Source of the DNA: Paenibacillus cymbidii
GTDB lineage: Bacteria > Bacillota > Bacilli > Paenibacillales > NBRC-103111
Direction of reading: 5' to 3'
Assembly (NCBI RefSeq): GCF_004764705.1
Contig: NZ_SHLX01000001.1
Location: forward strand, 434,001 to 498,000
DNA: 64,000 bases
Positions within the stretch are counted from its first letter, which is position 1, and every line of letters begins with the position of its first letter. Below the pieces are notes generated by a model. The model was given only the letters and a program-made list of their open reading frames with translations, was not told the DNA's origin and did not search any database. The position numbers and the translations under genes are program-made. Below are positions 27,543 through 35,611 of the stretch, in pieces.

Positions 27543-27759
27543 TTGAGTCGAGGGGATACCCGACAGAAAGGAATTTACGGAGAGGACAGCCCCGTTCCAG
27601 TCTGAGTAGGGGGGATAGCGGGCAGAAGAGGATTCCGGGGAAGACATTTCGTTCAGGTCCGAGTCAAAGGGATACGTGGCAGAGAGGATATGGCGAGCCA
27701 GCGAAGATAGCTCCTTCAAACTAGCGTTCGAGCCTGACTCAAAGGGATAGCGGGCAGAA
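27543..27759 (-). repeat. Four minus-strand CTGCCCGCTATCCC repeats
   Basis: Minus-strand copies at about 27543-27570, 27597-27628, 27658-27685 and 27730-27759, spaced 54-72 bp. Read on the minus strand, the core is CTTCTGCCCGCTATCCCTTT followed by GACTCAG. They match the plus-strand units at 10166-10311 and face the 27.0-27.45 kb units. Nothing else is recognised up to the next gene at 27934. Confidence 0.85.
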
Positions 27760-27933
27760 GAAGCGGGCGCGTAAAAGGGGGCATTTGGAAAAGGAGTGAG
27801 TTGGGGCATCGGAAGGGGGCGTCTGGAGGTCGGAGAGAAAAAATGACCGAAAATGATATTGCCCCTGTTCCACGGCACGAAGCGGGTATATGGTAGAGGG
27901 GAGTAATGATAAGCGAAGTGGGGATGTGGGGAT

Positions 27934-28740
27934 ATGGCGTTCCAGGATGCGGATTGGCCGCTTTCGATCGACGATTTGACGGTGGGATTGACGAAGGCGG
28001 GGGTGGAGCCGGGGATGACGATGCTCGTCCATTCCTCGCTGAAATCGTTCGGCCGCTGGATCATCGGCGGTCCGGCCGCCGTTGTGCTTGCGCTCGAACA
28101 GACGCTTGGCGAAACGGGCACACTGGTCATGCCGGCGCACAGCGGCGACTTGTCAGACCCGGCGATGTGGTCGAATCCGCCAGTGCCGGAAGCATGGTGG
28201 CCGGCAATTCGGGAGCGGATGCCCGCATACGAGCCGGATTTAACGCCGACGCGGTCGATGGGGGCAGTAGCGGAATGCTTCCGCAAGCGTAGCGGCGCGC
28301 TTCGCAGCGGGCATCCGCAAGTTTCCTTCGCCGCCAAAGGGCCCGGCGCGGCCGCGATAACGGACAACCATTCGTTGGCCGACTGTCTCGGGGAACGTTC
28401 GCCGCTCGCCAGACTGTACGACTGTGGGGCATGGGTATTGCTAGTCGGCGTCGGCTACGATCGCAACACGTCCCTGCATTTGGCGGAATACCGGGCGGCG
28501 TACCCCGGCAAGCGGCAGATCGTCTGCGGCGCTCCGATTGTCACGGCAACCGGCAGGCAATGGGCGACGTTTGACGATGTCGATTTTTGTACCGACGATT
28601 TCCTTGCCGTCGGGGAGGCGTTCGAACGGGAAAGCGGCGCCGTGCGTTCGGTCAAGATCGGCGAAGCGACGATCCGGTTGATGCCTCAGCGGGAACTGAT
28701 CGATTTTGCCGTGCGCTGGATGGAGCAGAATCGCCGATGA
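27934..28740 (+). CDS. Aminoglycoside N(3)-acetyltransferase-like protein (AAC(3)/YokD family)
   Basis: A 268-residue antibiotic-NAT family protein (PF02522). Conserved segments: TMLVHSSLKSFG near the N-terminus, GGPAAVVLALEQTLGETGTL, MPAHSGDLSDPAMW, TPTRSMGAVAECFRK, RSGHPQVSFAAKGP and the TSLHLAEYRA active-site stretch. These enzymes transfer acetyl from acetyl-CoA to an amino group of aminoglycosides, but many chromosomal members have no shown resistance role. It is a stand-alone gene between a repeat block and a Fur-controlled promoter; a GGGGAT stretch just upstream is a weak ribosome site. Confidence 0.87.
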   Translation: MAFQDADWPLSIDDLTVGLTKAGVEPGMTMLVHSSLKSFGRWIIGGPAAVVLALEQTLGETGTLVMPAHSGDLSDPAMWSNPPVPEAWWPAIRERMPAYEPDLTPTRSMGAVAECFRKRSGALRSGHPQVSFAAKGPGAAAITDNHSLADCLGERSPLARLYDCGAWVLLVGVGYDRNTSLHLAEYRAAYPGKRQIVCGAPIVTATGRQWATFDDVDFCTDDFLAVGEAFERESGAVRSVKIGEATIRLMPQRELIDFAVRWMEQNRR

Positions 28741-28772
28741 GACGAACTCGCAGCTGCTACAAAAATTGTACA

Positions 28773-28802
28773 TTGACAATGATAATTATTATCAAATAGA
28801 AT
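28773..28802 (+). promoter_or_regulatory. Promoter with perfect Fur box and no recognised gene
   Basis: TTGACA (28773-28778), 18 bp, TAGAAT (28797-28802). TGATAAT-T-ATTATCA (28780-28794) fills the spacer as a perfect 7-1-7 Fur box. The transcript would start near 28809. Confidence 0.9.
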
Positions 28803-29117
28803 GAGTATGTTGCCTGACCGATTCGTCGTACATAAGCTAACGAGGTGATCGCAACGGGACTCTTATATGAAATATGCCAGTCGCTTCAGGAAAAATATGC
28901 CGAAAGGCACGAGGCGGGGCACATCGTCGCTGTTGGCGGGCCGGACGAAGACGGCTCGGCTTGCCAGCCGCCATCCTTGCTGGAGCTTCACGGCCGAGTC
29001 TCGGCGAGAACTACAGAAGAGCCGCAGGACAGCAGGAGCCAAAACCGATTTTCCGGCGTCAATAACCGGGTGACACAATAGTGCGGTTGATTCCGGCAAA
29101 ATCAGCATCATTGTTCA
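28803..29117 (+). other. Fur-controlled transcribed region without a clear gene
   Basis: About 300 bp between two Fur-controlled promoters. The open frames here (28845-29081 and 28867-29073) are short, very basic or low in similarity to anything I know. GATTTTCCGG (29047-29056) and CCGGCAAAATC (29093-29103) could close a long hairpin near the end. It may encode a small regulatory RNA, a short peptide after GAGGTG (28841-28846), or be the leader of the next operon. Confidence 0.45.
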
Positions 29118-29175
29118 TTCACAAGCGAAGCATGATCCACTATACTCAATCTATCAATAATGAGAATCAATATCA
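29118..29175 (+). promoter_or_regulatory. Promoter and Fur box of the second siderophore locus
   Basis: TTCACA (29118-29123), 17 bp, TATACT (29141-29146). TGAGAAT-C-AATATCA (29161-29175) matches the 7-1-7 Fur box at 13 of 15 positions and lies just after the expected transcription start. Confidence 0.82.
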
Positions 29176-29192
29176 TTTATGAAGATGGGGGA

Positions 29193-30203
29193 ATGGTTGT
29201 GCGTTATGCTTCGAAACCGTTTTATGTCACGTTGATTGCTGTCCTGCTGCTTTCGCTCCTGCTTGCCGCTTGTGGTGCGAAGGACGGGAAGAAGGAAGGC
29301 GCTGCCGGCTCGGCGAGTCCGTCCGCAGCCGCAAGTCCGTCCGCCAGCGCAAGTCCAAGCCCTGCCGCTTCCGCGAAGCCGGCAACCGAACGAACGCTGA
29401 CCGACGCCGCCGGACACAGTGTGAAAATTCCGGCCAACCCACAACGCATCATTGCCCCGTTCCTCGAGGACGGGATGGCGGCGCTCGGCGTGAAGCCGGT
29501 GGCGCAATGGGCCGCGAACGGCGTGCCGCAGCAATATTTGCAAAACAAGCTGAACGGCATTCCCGCACTGAACATGATGGGCGGACTCAAGCCGGAAGAA
29601 ACGCTGAGCTACACGCCCGACTTGATTATCCTGATGGCGCCTACTTACCTTAGCGCCGGCAAGTACGAGGATTTTGCCAAAATCGCGCCGACCTACATCC
29701 TGTCGAACGACGAAAACGATTGGCGCGGCAATTTTACCAAGCTCGGCCAGGTGCTCGGCAAGACCGCGGAAGCGGAGCAGGCGCTGAAAAGCTACGACGA
29801 CAAAGTGGCGTCGGTGAAGGCGAGCGTGAAGGCGAAGGTTGGCGACAAGTCGGCGGTATTGTTCCAGTCGGCGGCGGAGAAAGGCTTCAAGCTGTTCGGC
29901 CCGAATTTCTACAGCGGCGTCATGCTGTACCAGGGCATCGGGTTCAAGCAGCCGAAATTGCTGAAAGGCGACTATGAAACGTATTCGCTCGAAACGCTGG
30001 CCCAACTGGACGACGTTGACTACATCTTCGTATTGTCCGGGACGGGACGGCCGAAGCCGCCGGTCGACAATCCGCTGTGGCAGGCGCTGCCCGCCGTCAA
30101 GAAAGGCAATGTGTTCGAAGTCGATTCCGGGCACTGGTTCAACCAGAACGTGACGGCGAACCAATTGATTTTGGACGATATCATGAAATTTGTGGCCAAA
30201 TAG
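29193..30203 (+). CDS. Iron-siderophore ABC transporter, substrate-binding lipoprotein 2
   Basis: A 336-residue FecB/FhuD-type lipoprotein. Lipobox LLAAC with Cys near residue 26, then a Ser/Ala/Pro linker (about 35-65, repeats of SPSA), then the binding domain: RTLTDAAGHSVKIPANPQRI, ALGVKPVAQW, LSYTPDLIILM, and the C-terminal LWQALPAVKKGNVFEVD. I chose ATG 29193; GTG 29199 is better spaced from GGGGG (29187-29191), while ATG 29160 would lie inside the Fur box. A Btr-like regulator and two permeases follow. Confidence 0.88.
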   Translation: MVVRYASKPFYVTLIAVLLLSLLLAACGAKDGKKEGAAGSASPSAAASPSASASPSPAASAKPATERTLTDAAGHSVKIPANPQRIIAPFLEDGMAALGVKPVAQWAANGVPQQYLQNKLNGIPALNMMGGLKPEETLSYTPDLIILMAPTYLSAGKYEDFAKIAPTYILSNDENDWRGNFTKLGQVLGKTAEAEQALKSYDDKVASVKASVKAKVGDKSAVLFQSAAEKGFKLFGPNFYSGVMLYQGIGFKQPKLLKGDYETYSLETLAQLDDVDYIFVLSGTGRPKPPVDNPLWQALPAVKKGNVFEVDSGHWFNQNVTANQLILDDIMKFVAK

Positions 30204-30209
30204 TACTGC

Positions 30210-30237
30210 AAAGGACGGGGAGCGCCCCCGTCCTTTG
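30210..30237 (+). terminator. Hairpin after the binding-protein gene
   Basis: AAAGGACGGGG-AGCG-CCCCGTCCTTT-type stem without a long U-tract, between the binding protein and the AraC gene. It probably stabilises the upstream mRNA or partly terminates, making the binding protein more abundant than the permeases. Confidence 0.6.
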
Positions 30238-30262
30238 GCTGTGCGTATCACGAACGGCGGGG

Positions 30263-31975
30263 ATGGTGAGCGGGTTGGAAGTGCGGGATCGGGAAAAAGC
30301 CGCCAAGGACGGCGATTCCCTTGCCGATCGATGGTTCAAGCTGACGGACGTGGGGCAACTGCTCGCCGCACAGTTGAGTTGGCCGAAGGATCGGGATTTT
30401 ATCGTTTCCGATACGCACGTTTTGATCGTGTCGGCGACAGGCGACGGCCATTTGGTTGTGGATGGCCGGTTTGTTGCGCTTCGCCCCGGGACCACGGTCG
30501 TCTGCACGCCCGGTCAGCTGATCGAGCCCGGATTAAGCAGTCGGGCCAAAGGGCTGTATGTGCTGCGATTCAAGGTAGCAGCGCCGGATGCCGGCGATTC
30601 GCCGGCGGATGCGGATGAGCGGGAAGCGCAATCGTCGCCCGGGCTGTCCGGCAAACGGGAGCTGCCGCCGTCCGTTGTCGTTCCGCTGTGCGAAGCGATG
30701 CGCGAACGCTGGCTGCAGCGCACCGCTTCCGCCCGGTTGCGGTGCGAAGCCGGGCTGCTCGAGCTGCTCGGCATGGCGCTCGACAACCCGGAGCATCGTA
30801 CGGAGCAAGCGATCGACGAAGTGAAAGCGATGCTCGACCGCCAGTACCGCGAAGAAATGACCGTCGAACAGCTGGCGGAGACGGCGGGGCTGAGCCGCTT
30901 CCATTTCATGCGGCTGTTTAAGCTGAAGTTCGGCAAAGGGGTGACGGAGTACATCACCGAGCTCCGGCTGGCGGATGCCAAACGGCTGATGACGGAGCAG
31001 GCAAACCTGTCGCTGCGCGATATCGCTTTCCAGGTCGGCTACAAGAACGAAACGTATTTCAGCCGCCTCTTCAAGAAACAAACCGGCATGGCCCCCGCCA
31101 TTTATGTGAAGAACAGCCGGATTAAAGTGGCCGCCTACAGTTGGGTCAATATCGGCCAACTGCTTGCGCTCCAAACGATTCCGTATGCCGCTCCGATGGA
31201 TCATTACTGGACCGACTACTACCGCAGCAAATTCGGGCGTGATGTGGCGGTTCCGCTGAGCCACCAATACGAGTTCAACCGCGAGGCGCTGCGCAAGGCG
31301 CAGCCGAATTTTATCGTGGCGATCGACCTGCTGATCGACGAGCAGGAGCAGATGCGCTTGCGTGGGATCGCGCCGACGCTGTTTTTGCCGTGGGAGGCCG
31401 ACTGGCGCGAGCATTTGCGCATGACGGCGAGTTTCCTGAGCCGAACGGATGCCGCCGAAAGCTGGCTGCACGAATACGAACAGAAGGCGGCGGAAACGCG
31501 GGAAGCGGTTCGGCGAATCGTCAAGGACGATACCGTGCTCATCGTGAATGTGTTCCGCGACCAGCTTCTCGTGTGGGGCCGCAGAGCCGGGACTGCGCTG
31601 TACGACGACTTGCGCCTGGCGCCTCCGGAAGGAGTCGCGAGCTTCGACTGGACGCGGCCGGCAACGGCCGGTCAGTTGGCCGATTTTCAAGCGGACCGGG
31701 TGTTGTTGAACGTTTCCGCGGACTCGGCGTCCATGTCGACATGGCGCAAGCTGCTTCGTTCGGAGGAATGGGGGCAAATGCCCGCCGTCCGGCAGCAGCG
31801 GGTGCATGCGACGTTCGGATATGACGGGCTGGAAGCGCCGTGGAACAATTATTCGGCTTATCCGTTTGGGCGTTTCATGCAGGACGCGCCGCAGTTGTTC
31901 GCCGAGGGCGGGTTGGAAGGCAACAAAGCCATGACAGAGGAGTTTGGGTATGAAGCAAGAAGAGTTGGCAGTTAA
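30263..31975 (+). CDS. AraC-family regulator fused to a siderophore-binding domain (Btr-like)
   Basis: A 570-residue cytoplasmic regulator with three parts: an N-terminal beta-rich region (about 25-110), an AraC double helix-turn-helix (about 186-283; VEQLAETAGLSRFHFMRLFK and LRDIAFQVGYKNETYFSRLF), and a FecB-like periplasmic-binding domain without a signal peptide (about 285-560; VNIGQLLALQTIPYAAP, LRKAQPNFIVAIDLL). B. subtilis Btr has this layout and activates feuABC when it binds bacillibactin. By analogy this protein should sense an internalised siderophore. ATG 30263 follows GGCGGGG. The 3' end overlaps the permease gene by 26 bp. Confidence 0.88.
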   Translation: MVSGLEVRDREKAAKDGDSLADRWFKLTDVGQLLAAQLSWPKDRDFIVSDTHVLIVSATGDGHLVVDGRFVALRPGTTVVCTPGQLIEPGLSSRAKGLYVLRFKVAAPDAGDSPADADEREAQSSPGLSGKRELPPSVVVPLCEAMRERWLQRTASARLRCEAGLLELLGMALDNPEHRTEQAIDEVKAMLDRQYREEMTVEQLAETAGLSRFHFMRLFKLKFGKGVTEYITELRLADAKRLMTEQANLSLRDIAFQVGYKNETYFSRLFKKQTGMAPAIYVKNSRIKVAAYSWVNIGQLLALQTIPYAAPMDHYWTDYYRSKFGRDVAVPLSHQYEFNREALRKAQPNFIVAIDLLIDEQEQMRLRGIAPTLFLPWEADWREHLRMTASFLSRTDAAESWLHEYEQKAAETREAVRRIVKDDTVLIVNVFRDQLLVWGRRAGTALYDDLRLAPPEGVASFDWTRPATAGQLADFQADRVLLNVSADSASMSTWRKLLRSEEWGQMPAVRQQRVHATFGYDGLEAPWNNYSAYPFGRFMQDAPQLFAEGGLEGNKAMTEEFGYEARRVGS

Positions 31976-33002
31976 ATCCAATGCGGCAGGCTCCGTGCAG
32001 CTGCGTTCGCGTCCGCTGGCGGCAACGCTTGTGCTGACGCTTGGCGTAGCGGCGCTGGCGCTCGGCGTGGCCGTTTCGGCTTCGTTCGGAGCGGCGGACA
32101 TCGGCATTGCCGTTGTGTGGCAAGCGATTTTTCATTTTCAGGCTGACGTAACGGCGCATCAAATCATCCACGAAATCCGGCTTCCGCGTATTCTTGGCGG
32201 CGCGATGGTCGGCGCTTGTTTCGCCGTTGCCGGCGCGATTATGCAGGGGATGACGCGCAACCCGCTCGTCGATTCCGGCCTGCTTGGCATCAATGCCGGC
32301 TCGGGCTTCGTGTTGGCCATGCTGTTCGCCTTTTGGCCGGGCCTGCCTTTCCTGTACATCATCCTGTTTTCCTTCATCGGCGCCGGGATCGGAGCGGGAC
32401 TCGTCTACGGCCTCGGCTCGCTGGCCAAGGGCGGGTTGACGCCGGTGCGCCTGGTGCTGGCCGGTGCGGCACTGAGCGCGCTGCTGGTCGCACTCAGCGA
32501 AGGCATTGCCCTCTATTTTCGCGTCGGCCAGGACCTTGCGTTCTGGTACGCCGGGGGAGTAGCCGGGACGAAGTGGGTGCAATTGAAGATCATGCTGCCG
32601 TTTGTAGGTGCTGCATTGCTCGTCGCCGAAGTGCTGTCGCGTTCGATCACCATGCTGAGTCTGGGCGAAGATGTTGCCAGGGGGCTCGGCCAACGGTCGG
32701 GGCTTGTCAAGCTGACAGGAACGATCGTTGTGCTTGTGTTGGCCGGATCTGCCGTTGCTGTCGTCGGCGCCGTCGGTTTCGTCGGCCTGCTTATTCCGCA
32801 CGTCACCCGGCGTCTCGTCGGTGTCGATTACCGCTGGATCATTCCGTGCTCTGCCATACTCGGCAGTTTGCTGGTCGTGCTGGCGGACTTGGCCGCCCGA
32901 ATGGTGAACCCGCCGAGCGAAACGCCGCTTGGCGCCATCGTCGCGTTGATCGGCGTCCCGTTCTTCCTTTATTTGGCGCGCAAAGAAAGGAGGGAGCTGT
33001 AG
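31950..33002 (+). CDS. FecCD-family siderophore permease 3
   Basis: A 350-residue polytopic permease. Signatures: IIHEIRLPRILGGAMVG, AGAIMQGMTRNPLVDSGLLG, LSLGEDVARGLG, VGAVGFVGLLIPHVTRR and PPSETPLGAIVALIGVPFF. GAGGAG (31937-31942) supports the ATG at 31950, which lies inside the 3' end of the AraC gene. It most resembles permease 1 (3091-4155) and forms the channel with the next product. Confidence 0.93.
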   Translation: MKQEELAVKSNAAGSVQLRSRPLAATLVLTLGVAALALGVAVSASFGAADIGIAVVWQAIFHFQADVTAHQIIHEIRLPRILGGAMVGACFAVAGAIMQGMTRNPLVDSGLLGINAGSGFVLAMLFAFWPGLPFLYIILFSFIGAGIGAGLVYGLGSLAKGGLTPVRLVLAGAALSALLVALSEGIALYFRVGQDLAFWYAGGVAGTKWVQLKIMLPFVGAALLVAEVLSRSITMLSLGEDVARGLGQRSGLVKLTGTIVVLVLAGSAVAVVGAVGFVGLLIPHVTRRLVGVDYRWIIPCSAILGSLLVVLADLAARMVNPPSETPLGAIVALIGVPFFLYLARKERREL

Positions 33003-34040
33003 GTGGAAAGCCAACATGCCGCTATGCAGCCCCAAGCGCGTAGACGCAGCCGCAACACGCTGGTGATTGCAGTGCTTGCCGCACTGATCGTGATTTGTTT
33101 TCTTGTCAGCATGAATATCGGCGTGATCCGCCTGGCTCCCCTGGACGTGCTGCGCACGCTGTTCGGCATGGGGACGCACAAGGAACATCTCATTCTGTTC
33201 GACTTCCGGCTGCCGCGCATCGTCATTTCGCTGCTGATCGGCACCGGACTCGCCGTATCGGGCTGCATCATGCAGGGCATTTCACGCAATGCGCTGGCCG
33301 ACCCCGGCATTCTCGGCATCAACGCGGGGGCGGGGCTTGTCGTGATGCTGTTCATTTCCTTCTACCCGACGACCGGCGCCGCCCCGGTATTTCTGCTGCC
33401 GATTCTGGCCTGGGTCGGCGCGGGGTTGACCGCGGCGCTTATATTCGCGCTTTCCTACAAGCGTCATGTCGGACTGTCGCCGACGCGGCTGCTGCTGACC
33501 GGCGTCGCCGTTGCGGCGGGGATCAGCGCGGCGATGATCGTGGTGACGATCCGCTTAAGTCCGGAAAAGTATCAATTTGTGGCGACTTGGCTGGCGGGGA
33601 GCATTTGGGGTTCGAACTGGAGCTTCGTGCTGGCGCTGCTGCCGTTCCTGGTGGTGCTGCTGCCGTTCGTTTTTTACAAAGCGTCGGTGTTGAACGTGCT
33701 CAATCTGGGCGATCAGACGGCGACGGGGCTTGGCGCTCCTGTGCAGCGGGAACAGCTGCTGCTGCTCGCCGCCGCGGTTGGCCTTGCCGGCAGCTGCGTT
33801 GCGGTGAGCGGAGGCATCGGCTTCATCGGACTGATCTGCCCGCATTTGGCGCGGCGGCTTGTCGGCTCCAAGCACCAGTTGCTGCTGCCGGCGTCTGCGC
33901 TGACCGGATCGCTGCTTGTTATTGCGTCCGACACGGTAGGGCGCTGGATCGTGCAGCCTTCCGAAATTCCGACGGGGATCGTCGTCGCCGTGCTAGGCGC
34001 GCCGTATTTTCTGTACTTGCTTACTCGGTCCAAGGCGTAA
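33003..34040 (+). CDS. FecCD-family siderophore permease 4
   Basis: A 345-residue permease starting at GTG 33003, immediately after the previous stop; AAGGAGGG (32987-32994) precedes it. Signatures: FDFRLPRIVISLLIG, GCIMQGISRNALADPGILG, LGDQTATGLGAPVQREQ, GGIGFIGLICPHLARR and PSEIPTGIVVAVLGAPYF. It most resembles permease 2 (4152-5147). As in the first locus no ATPase gene is adjacent. Confidence 0.93.
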   Translation: MESQHAAMQPQARRRSRNTLVIAVLAALIVICFLVSMNIGVIRLAPLDVLRTLFGMGTHKEHLILFDFRLPRIVISLLIGTGLAVSGCIMQGISRNALADPGILGINAGAGLVVMLFISFYPTTGAAPVFLLPILAWVGAGLTAALIFALSYKRHVGLSPTRLLLTGVAVAAGISAAMIVVTIRLSPEKYQFVATWLAGSIWGSNWSFVLALLPFLVVLLPFVFYKASVLNVLNLGDQTATGLGAPVQREQLLLLAAAVGLAGSCVAVSGGIGFIGLICPHLARRLVGSKHQLLLPASALTGSLLVIASDTVGRWIVQPSEIPTGIVVAVLGAPYFLYLLTRSKA

Positions 34041-34059
34041 GGCGGGCAGAGAACAAGAG

Positions 34060-34093
34060 CAACCCGTAGGCCGTTCGACCGGTCTGCGGGTTG
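34060..34093. terminator. Bidirectional terminator between convergent genes
   Basis: AACCCGTAGGCC (34061-34072) pairs with GGTCTGCGGGTT (34081-34092), with one mismatch/wobble in the stem. It lies between the permease stop (34040) and the SRAP stop (34099). Confidence 0.75.
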
Positions 34094-34098
34094 TTGCG

Positions 34099-34782
34099 TC
34101 ATTCAAGCGAAACGTCGGCGATGCACGCTTCGTTATCGTTTTTGACATTGCCGACCAGGGGCGAGACCGGGTAGGCTTTCATTTCTTCGGCCGGATAGGC
34201 CTTCAGCATCTCGAGCAAATCGCCGATTTCCGGTTCGTTCCGGTTCAGCCATGCTGCCTCGTCCTCCGGCTTCAAAATGACCGGCATCCGGTCATGGATG
34301 TTTTGCATCAACTCGTTCGGCGACGTGGTGATAATCGTGCATGTGCTGATTTTGCGACCATCCGGACTTTGCCAGGTATCATACAACGCCGCCATGGAGA
34401 ACGTCGTTTCGTTCTTCAGCATGATGCGCATCGGTTGTTTGCTGCCGTCCGCGGCGCGCTTCCACTCGTAGAAGCTGTCCGCCGGAATGATCGCCCGCTT
34501 GCGCGCGATCAGCTTGCGGAACGCCGGTTTTTCGGTCAGCGTTTCGGCGCGCGCGTTAATCATCATGTAGCCGATCTTTTCGTCCTTGGCCCACGAGGGC
34601 ACGAGTCCCCATTTCAACTCGCCGATCCGGTTGCGGCTTCCGTCGTTGATCACCGCCATTACCATTTGCCCCGGCGCTACGTTATAGCGCGGTCTGTGGA
34701 ACGGAACCGACATTTCCTCTTCGATAAAATACCGCATGATCAACTCGTCGATCGACACGATAATCGTGTAGCGTCCGCACAT
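34099..34782 (-). CDS. SRAP-domain protein (SOS response-associated, HMCES/YedK family)
   Basis: A 227-residue protein beginning MCGRYT; after Met removal Cys2 is the catalytic residue that crosslinks to abasic sites in single-stranded DNA. Other family motifs: RYNVAPGQMVMAVI, LKWGLVPSWAKD, NARAETLTEKPAFR, RAIIPADSFYEWK and the HDRMPVIL histidine. AGAGGGG precedes the ATG at 34782; the open frame upstream has no start support. Two LexA boxes lie about 150 bp upstream, between this gene and the divergent miniprotein, so SOS control of both is plausible. Confidence 0.93.
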   Translation of the reverse strand: MCGRYTIIVSIDELIMRYFIEEEMSVPFHRPRYNVAPGQMVMAVINDGSRNRIGELKWGLVPSWAKDEKIGYMMINARAETLTEKPAFRKLIARKRAIIPADSFYEWKRAADGSKQPMRIMLKNETTFSMAALYDTWQSPDGRKISTCTIITTSPNELMQNIHDRMPVILKPEDEAAWLNRNEPEIGDLLEMLKAYPAEEMKAYPVSPLVGNVKNDNEACIADVSLE

Positions 34783-34926
34783 ATTCGGCCCCTCTTCCCA
34801 AGCGCCTCCGCCTTTCTTTCCAGTATAGCCAATCGATCGCCAAAAGAAAATGGATGCCGCATGCAAGAACCGATACCCGGACAAGTATAAATTGGCAGGA
34901 AAAAGCGCCTCTTTTGCTATGGATTG

Positions 34927-34964
34927 CGAACATATGTTTGCTATATAATAAGAACAAACGTTCT
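34927..34964. promoter_or_regulatory. Two LexA (SOS) boxes around a -10 element
   Basis: CGAACATATGTTTG (34927-34940) fits the Bacillus SOS consensus CGAACRNRYGTTYG exactly. AGAACAAACGTTCT (34951-34964) is a second GAAC-N4-GTTC site. TATAAT (34944-34949) sits between them, facing the miniprotein gene on the plus strand. LexA bound at either site would block this promoter. Confidence 0.88.
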
Positions 34965-34998
34965 TATTTTGGCGTGCGGATGATAAGGAGGCGGGAGT

Positions 34999-35196
34999 GT
35001 GACGGACTGGAGCCGATATGTCGGCAACATCGTGGAAGTGATTTATATGGACCGCCAAGGGAGAATGACGCAGCGTACGGTGCGCATTCAATCGGTGAAA
35101 GACGGCGTGCTCGCCGTCTATTGCCTTGAGCGGCGTGCGCCGCGACTGCTTCGGGCGGAGCAAATTTTGGCCGTGCAGCGGAAGCGGAGCGGGTGA
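34999..35196 (+). CDS. WYL-like miniprotein under predicted SOS control
   Basis: A 65-residue protein from a GTG well placed after AAGGAGGCGG (34985-34994). The sequence VEVIYMDRQGRMTQRTVRIQ ... LAVYCLERRAPRLLRAEQILAVQ has the spacing of the core of a WYL domain (strand, Arg, Tyr, then Arg before the last strand). WYL domains usually sit in larger regulators and bind nucleic acid or nucleotides; here the domain would be alone. The YolD-like fold is an alternative. Transcription starts between two LexA boxes. Confidence 0.65.
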   Translation: MTDWSRYVGNIVEVIYMDRQGRMTQRTVRIQSVKDGVLAVYCLERRAPRLLRAEQILAVQRKRSG

Positions 35197-35243
35197 GGGG
35201 ACTGAGCAACTGCGACGCACGGGGAAGGTGGTTTTTTTCGGTG

Positions 35244-35272
35244 TTGCATGGATAGTTGGATGCGTTTATACT
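35244..35272 (+). promoter_or_regulatory. Promoter of the antitoxin RNA
   Basis: TTGCAT (35244-35249), 17 bp, TATACT (35267-35272), reading towards the 3' end of the toxin gene. Confidence 0.75.
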
Positions 35273-35278
35273 TAAAAA

Positions 35279-35403
35279 TAAAGAGGAGCCGTGCGCTAAC
35301 ACGTCTCCCCGGCACGATAGCCGCTTTTAAGGGCGGTTGGCTTGTTGGAAAGATTTCCGGTAGAGATAGACCGTCACCTTTGACCAGGGCGGTCTATTTC
35401 TTT
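35279..35403 (+). ncRNA. Predicted type I antitoxin RNA
   Basis: From the promoter at 35244-35272 the transcript would run antisense to the 3' end of the toxin mRNA. It contains two small hairpins (CGTG-CGCTAA-CACG near 35290-35303; AGCCGC-TTTTAAGG-GCGGTT near 35319-35338) and ends at ATAGACCG ... CGGTCTAT (35366-35397) followed by a U-rich TTCTTTG. The length (about 125 nt) and the layout agree with TxpA/RatA-type systems of Bacillus. The boundaries are inferred from sequence only. Confidence 0.65.
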
Positions 35404-35513
35404 GTGTCGCGGTTATTCGCCAAGACGATAGTCACAACCAGCGCCAGCAGCGCAATCAGCGACGTGCCGAATCCGATCATAAGCGTCAAAGCGTCTTTAA
35501 CCTCCACAGGCAT
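35394..35513 (-). CDS. Holin-like type I toxin peptide
   Basis: A 39-residue peptide: start MPVEVKDALTLMIGFGTSL, one hydrophobic helix (about 11-31) and a charged end NNRDTKK. This is the pattern of the putative holin-like toxin family (TxpA/BsrG relatives), which insert in the membrane. GGGAGGTG directly precedes the ATG at 35513. The stop codon overlaps the hairpin that also ends the opposing antitoxin RNA. Confidence 0.82.
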   Translation of the reverse strand: MPVEVKDALTLMIGFGTSLIALLALVVTIVLANNRDTKK

Positions 35514-35611
35514 CACCTCCCTTCCGGGAGATTAGCCGACCGCCCTTGCAAGCCGTTCTATGTGCTTGCATTTCGGCCATCTACTGTAGCAAAAGCAACA
35601 AGGAGACAACA

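Noticed and set aside
28845..29081. 78-codon frame behind the orphan Fur promoter
   Set aside because: No known family, no well-spaced ribosome site for its start, and an overlapping frame is equally open; kept only as a possible peptide in the findings.
35248..35535. 95-codon plus-strand frame over the toxin locus
   Set aside because: It is antisense to the holin-like toxin and coincides with the predicted antitoxin RNA; no ribosome site.
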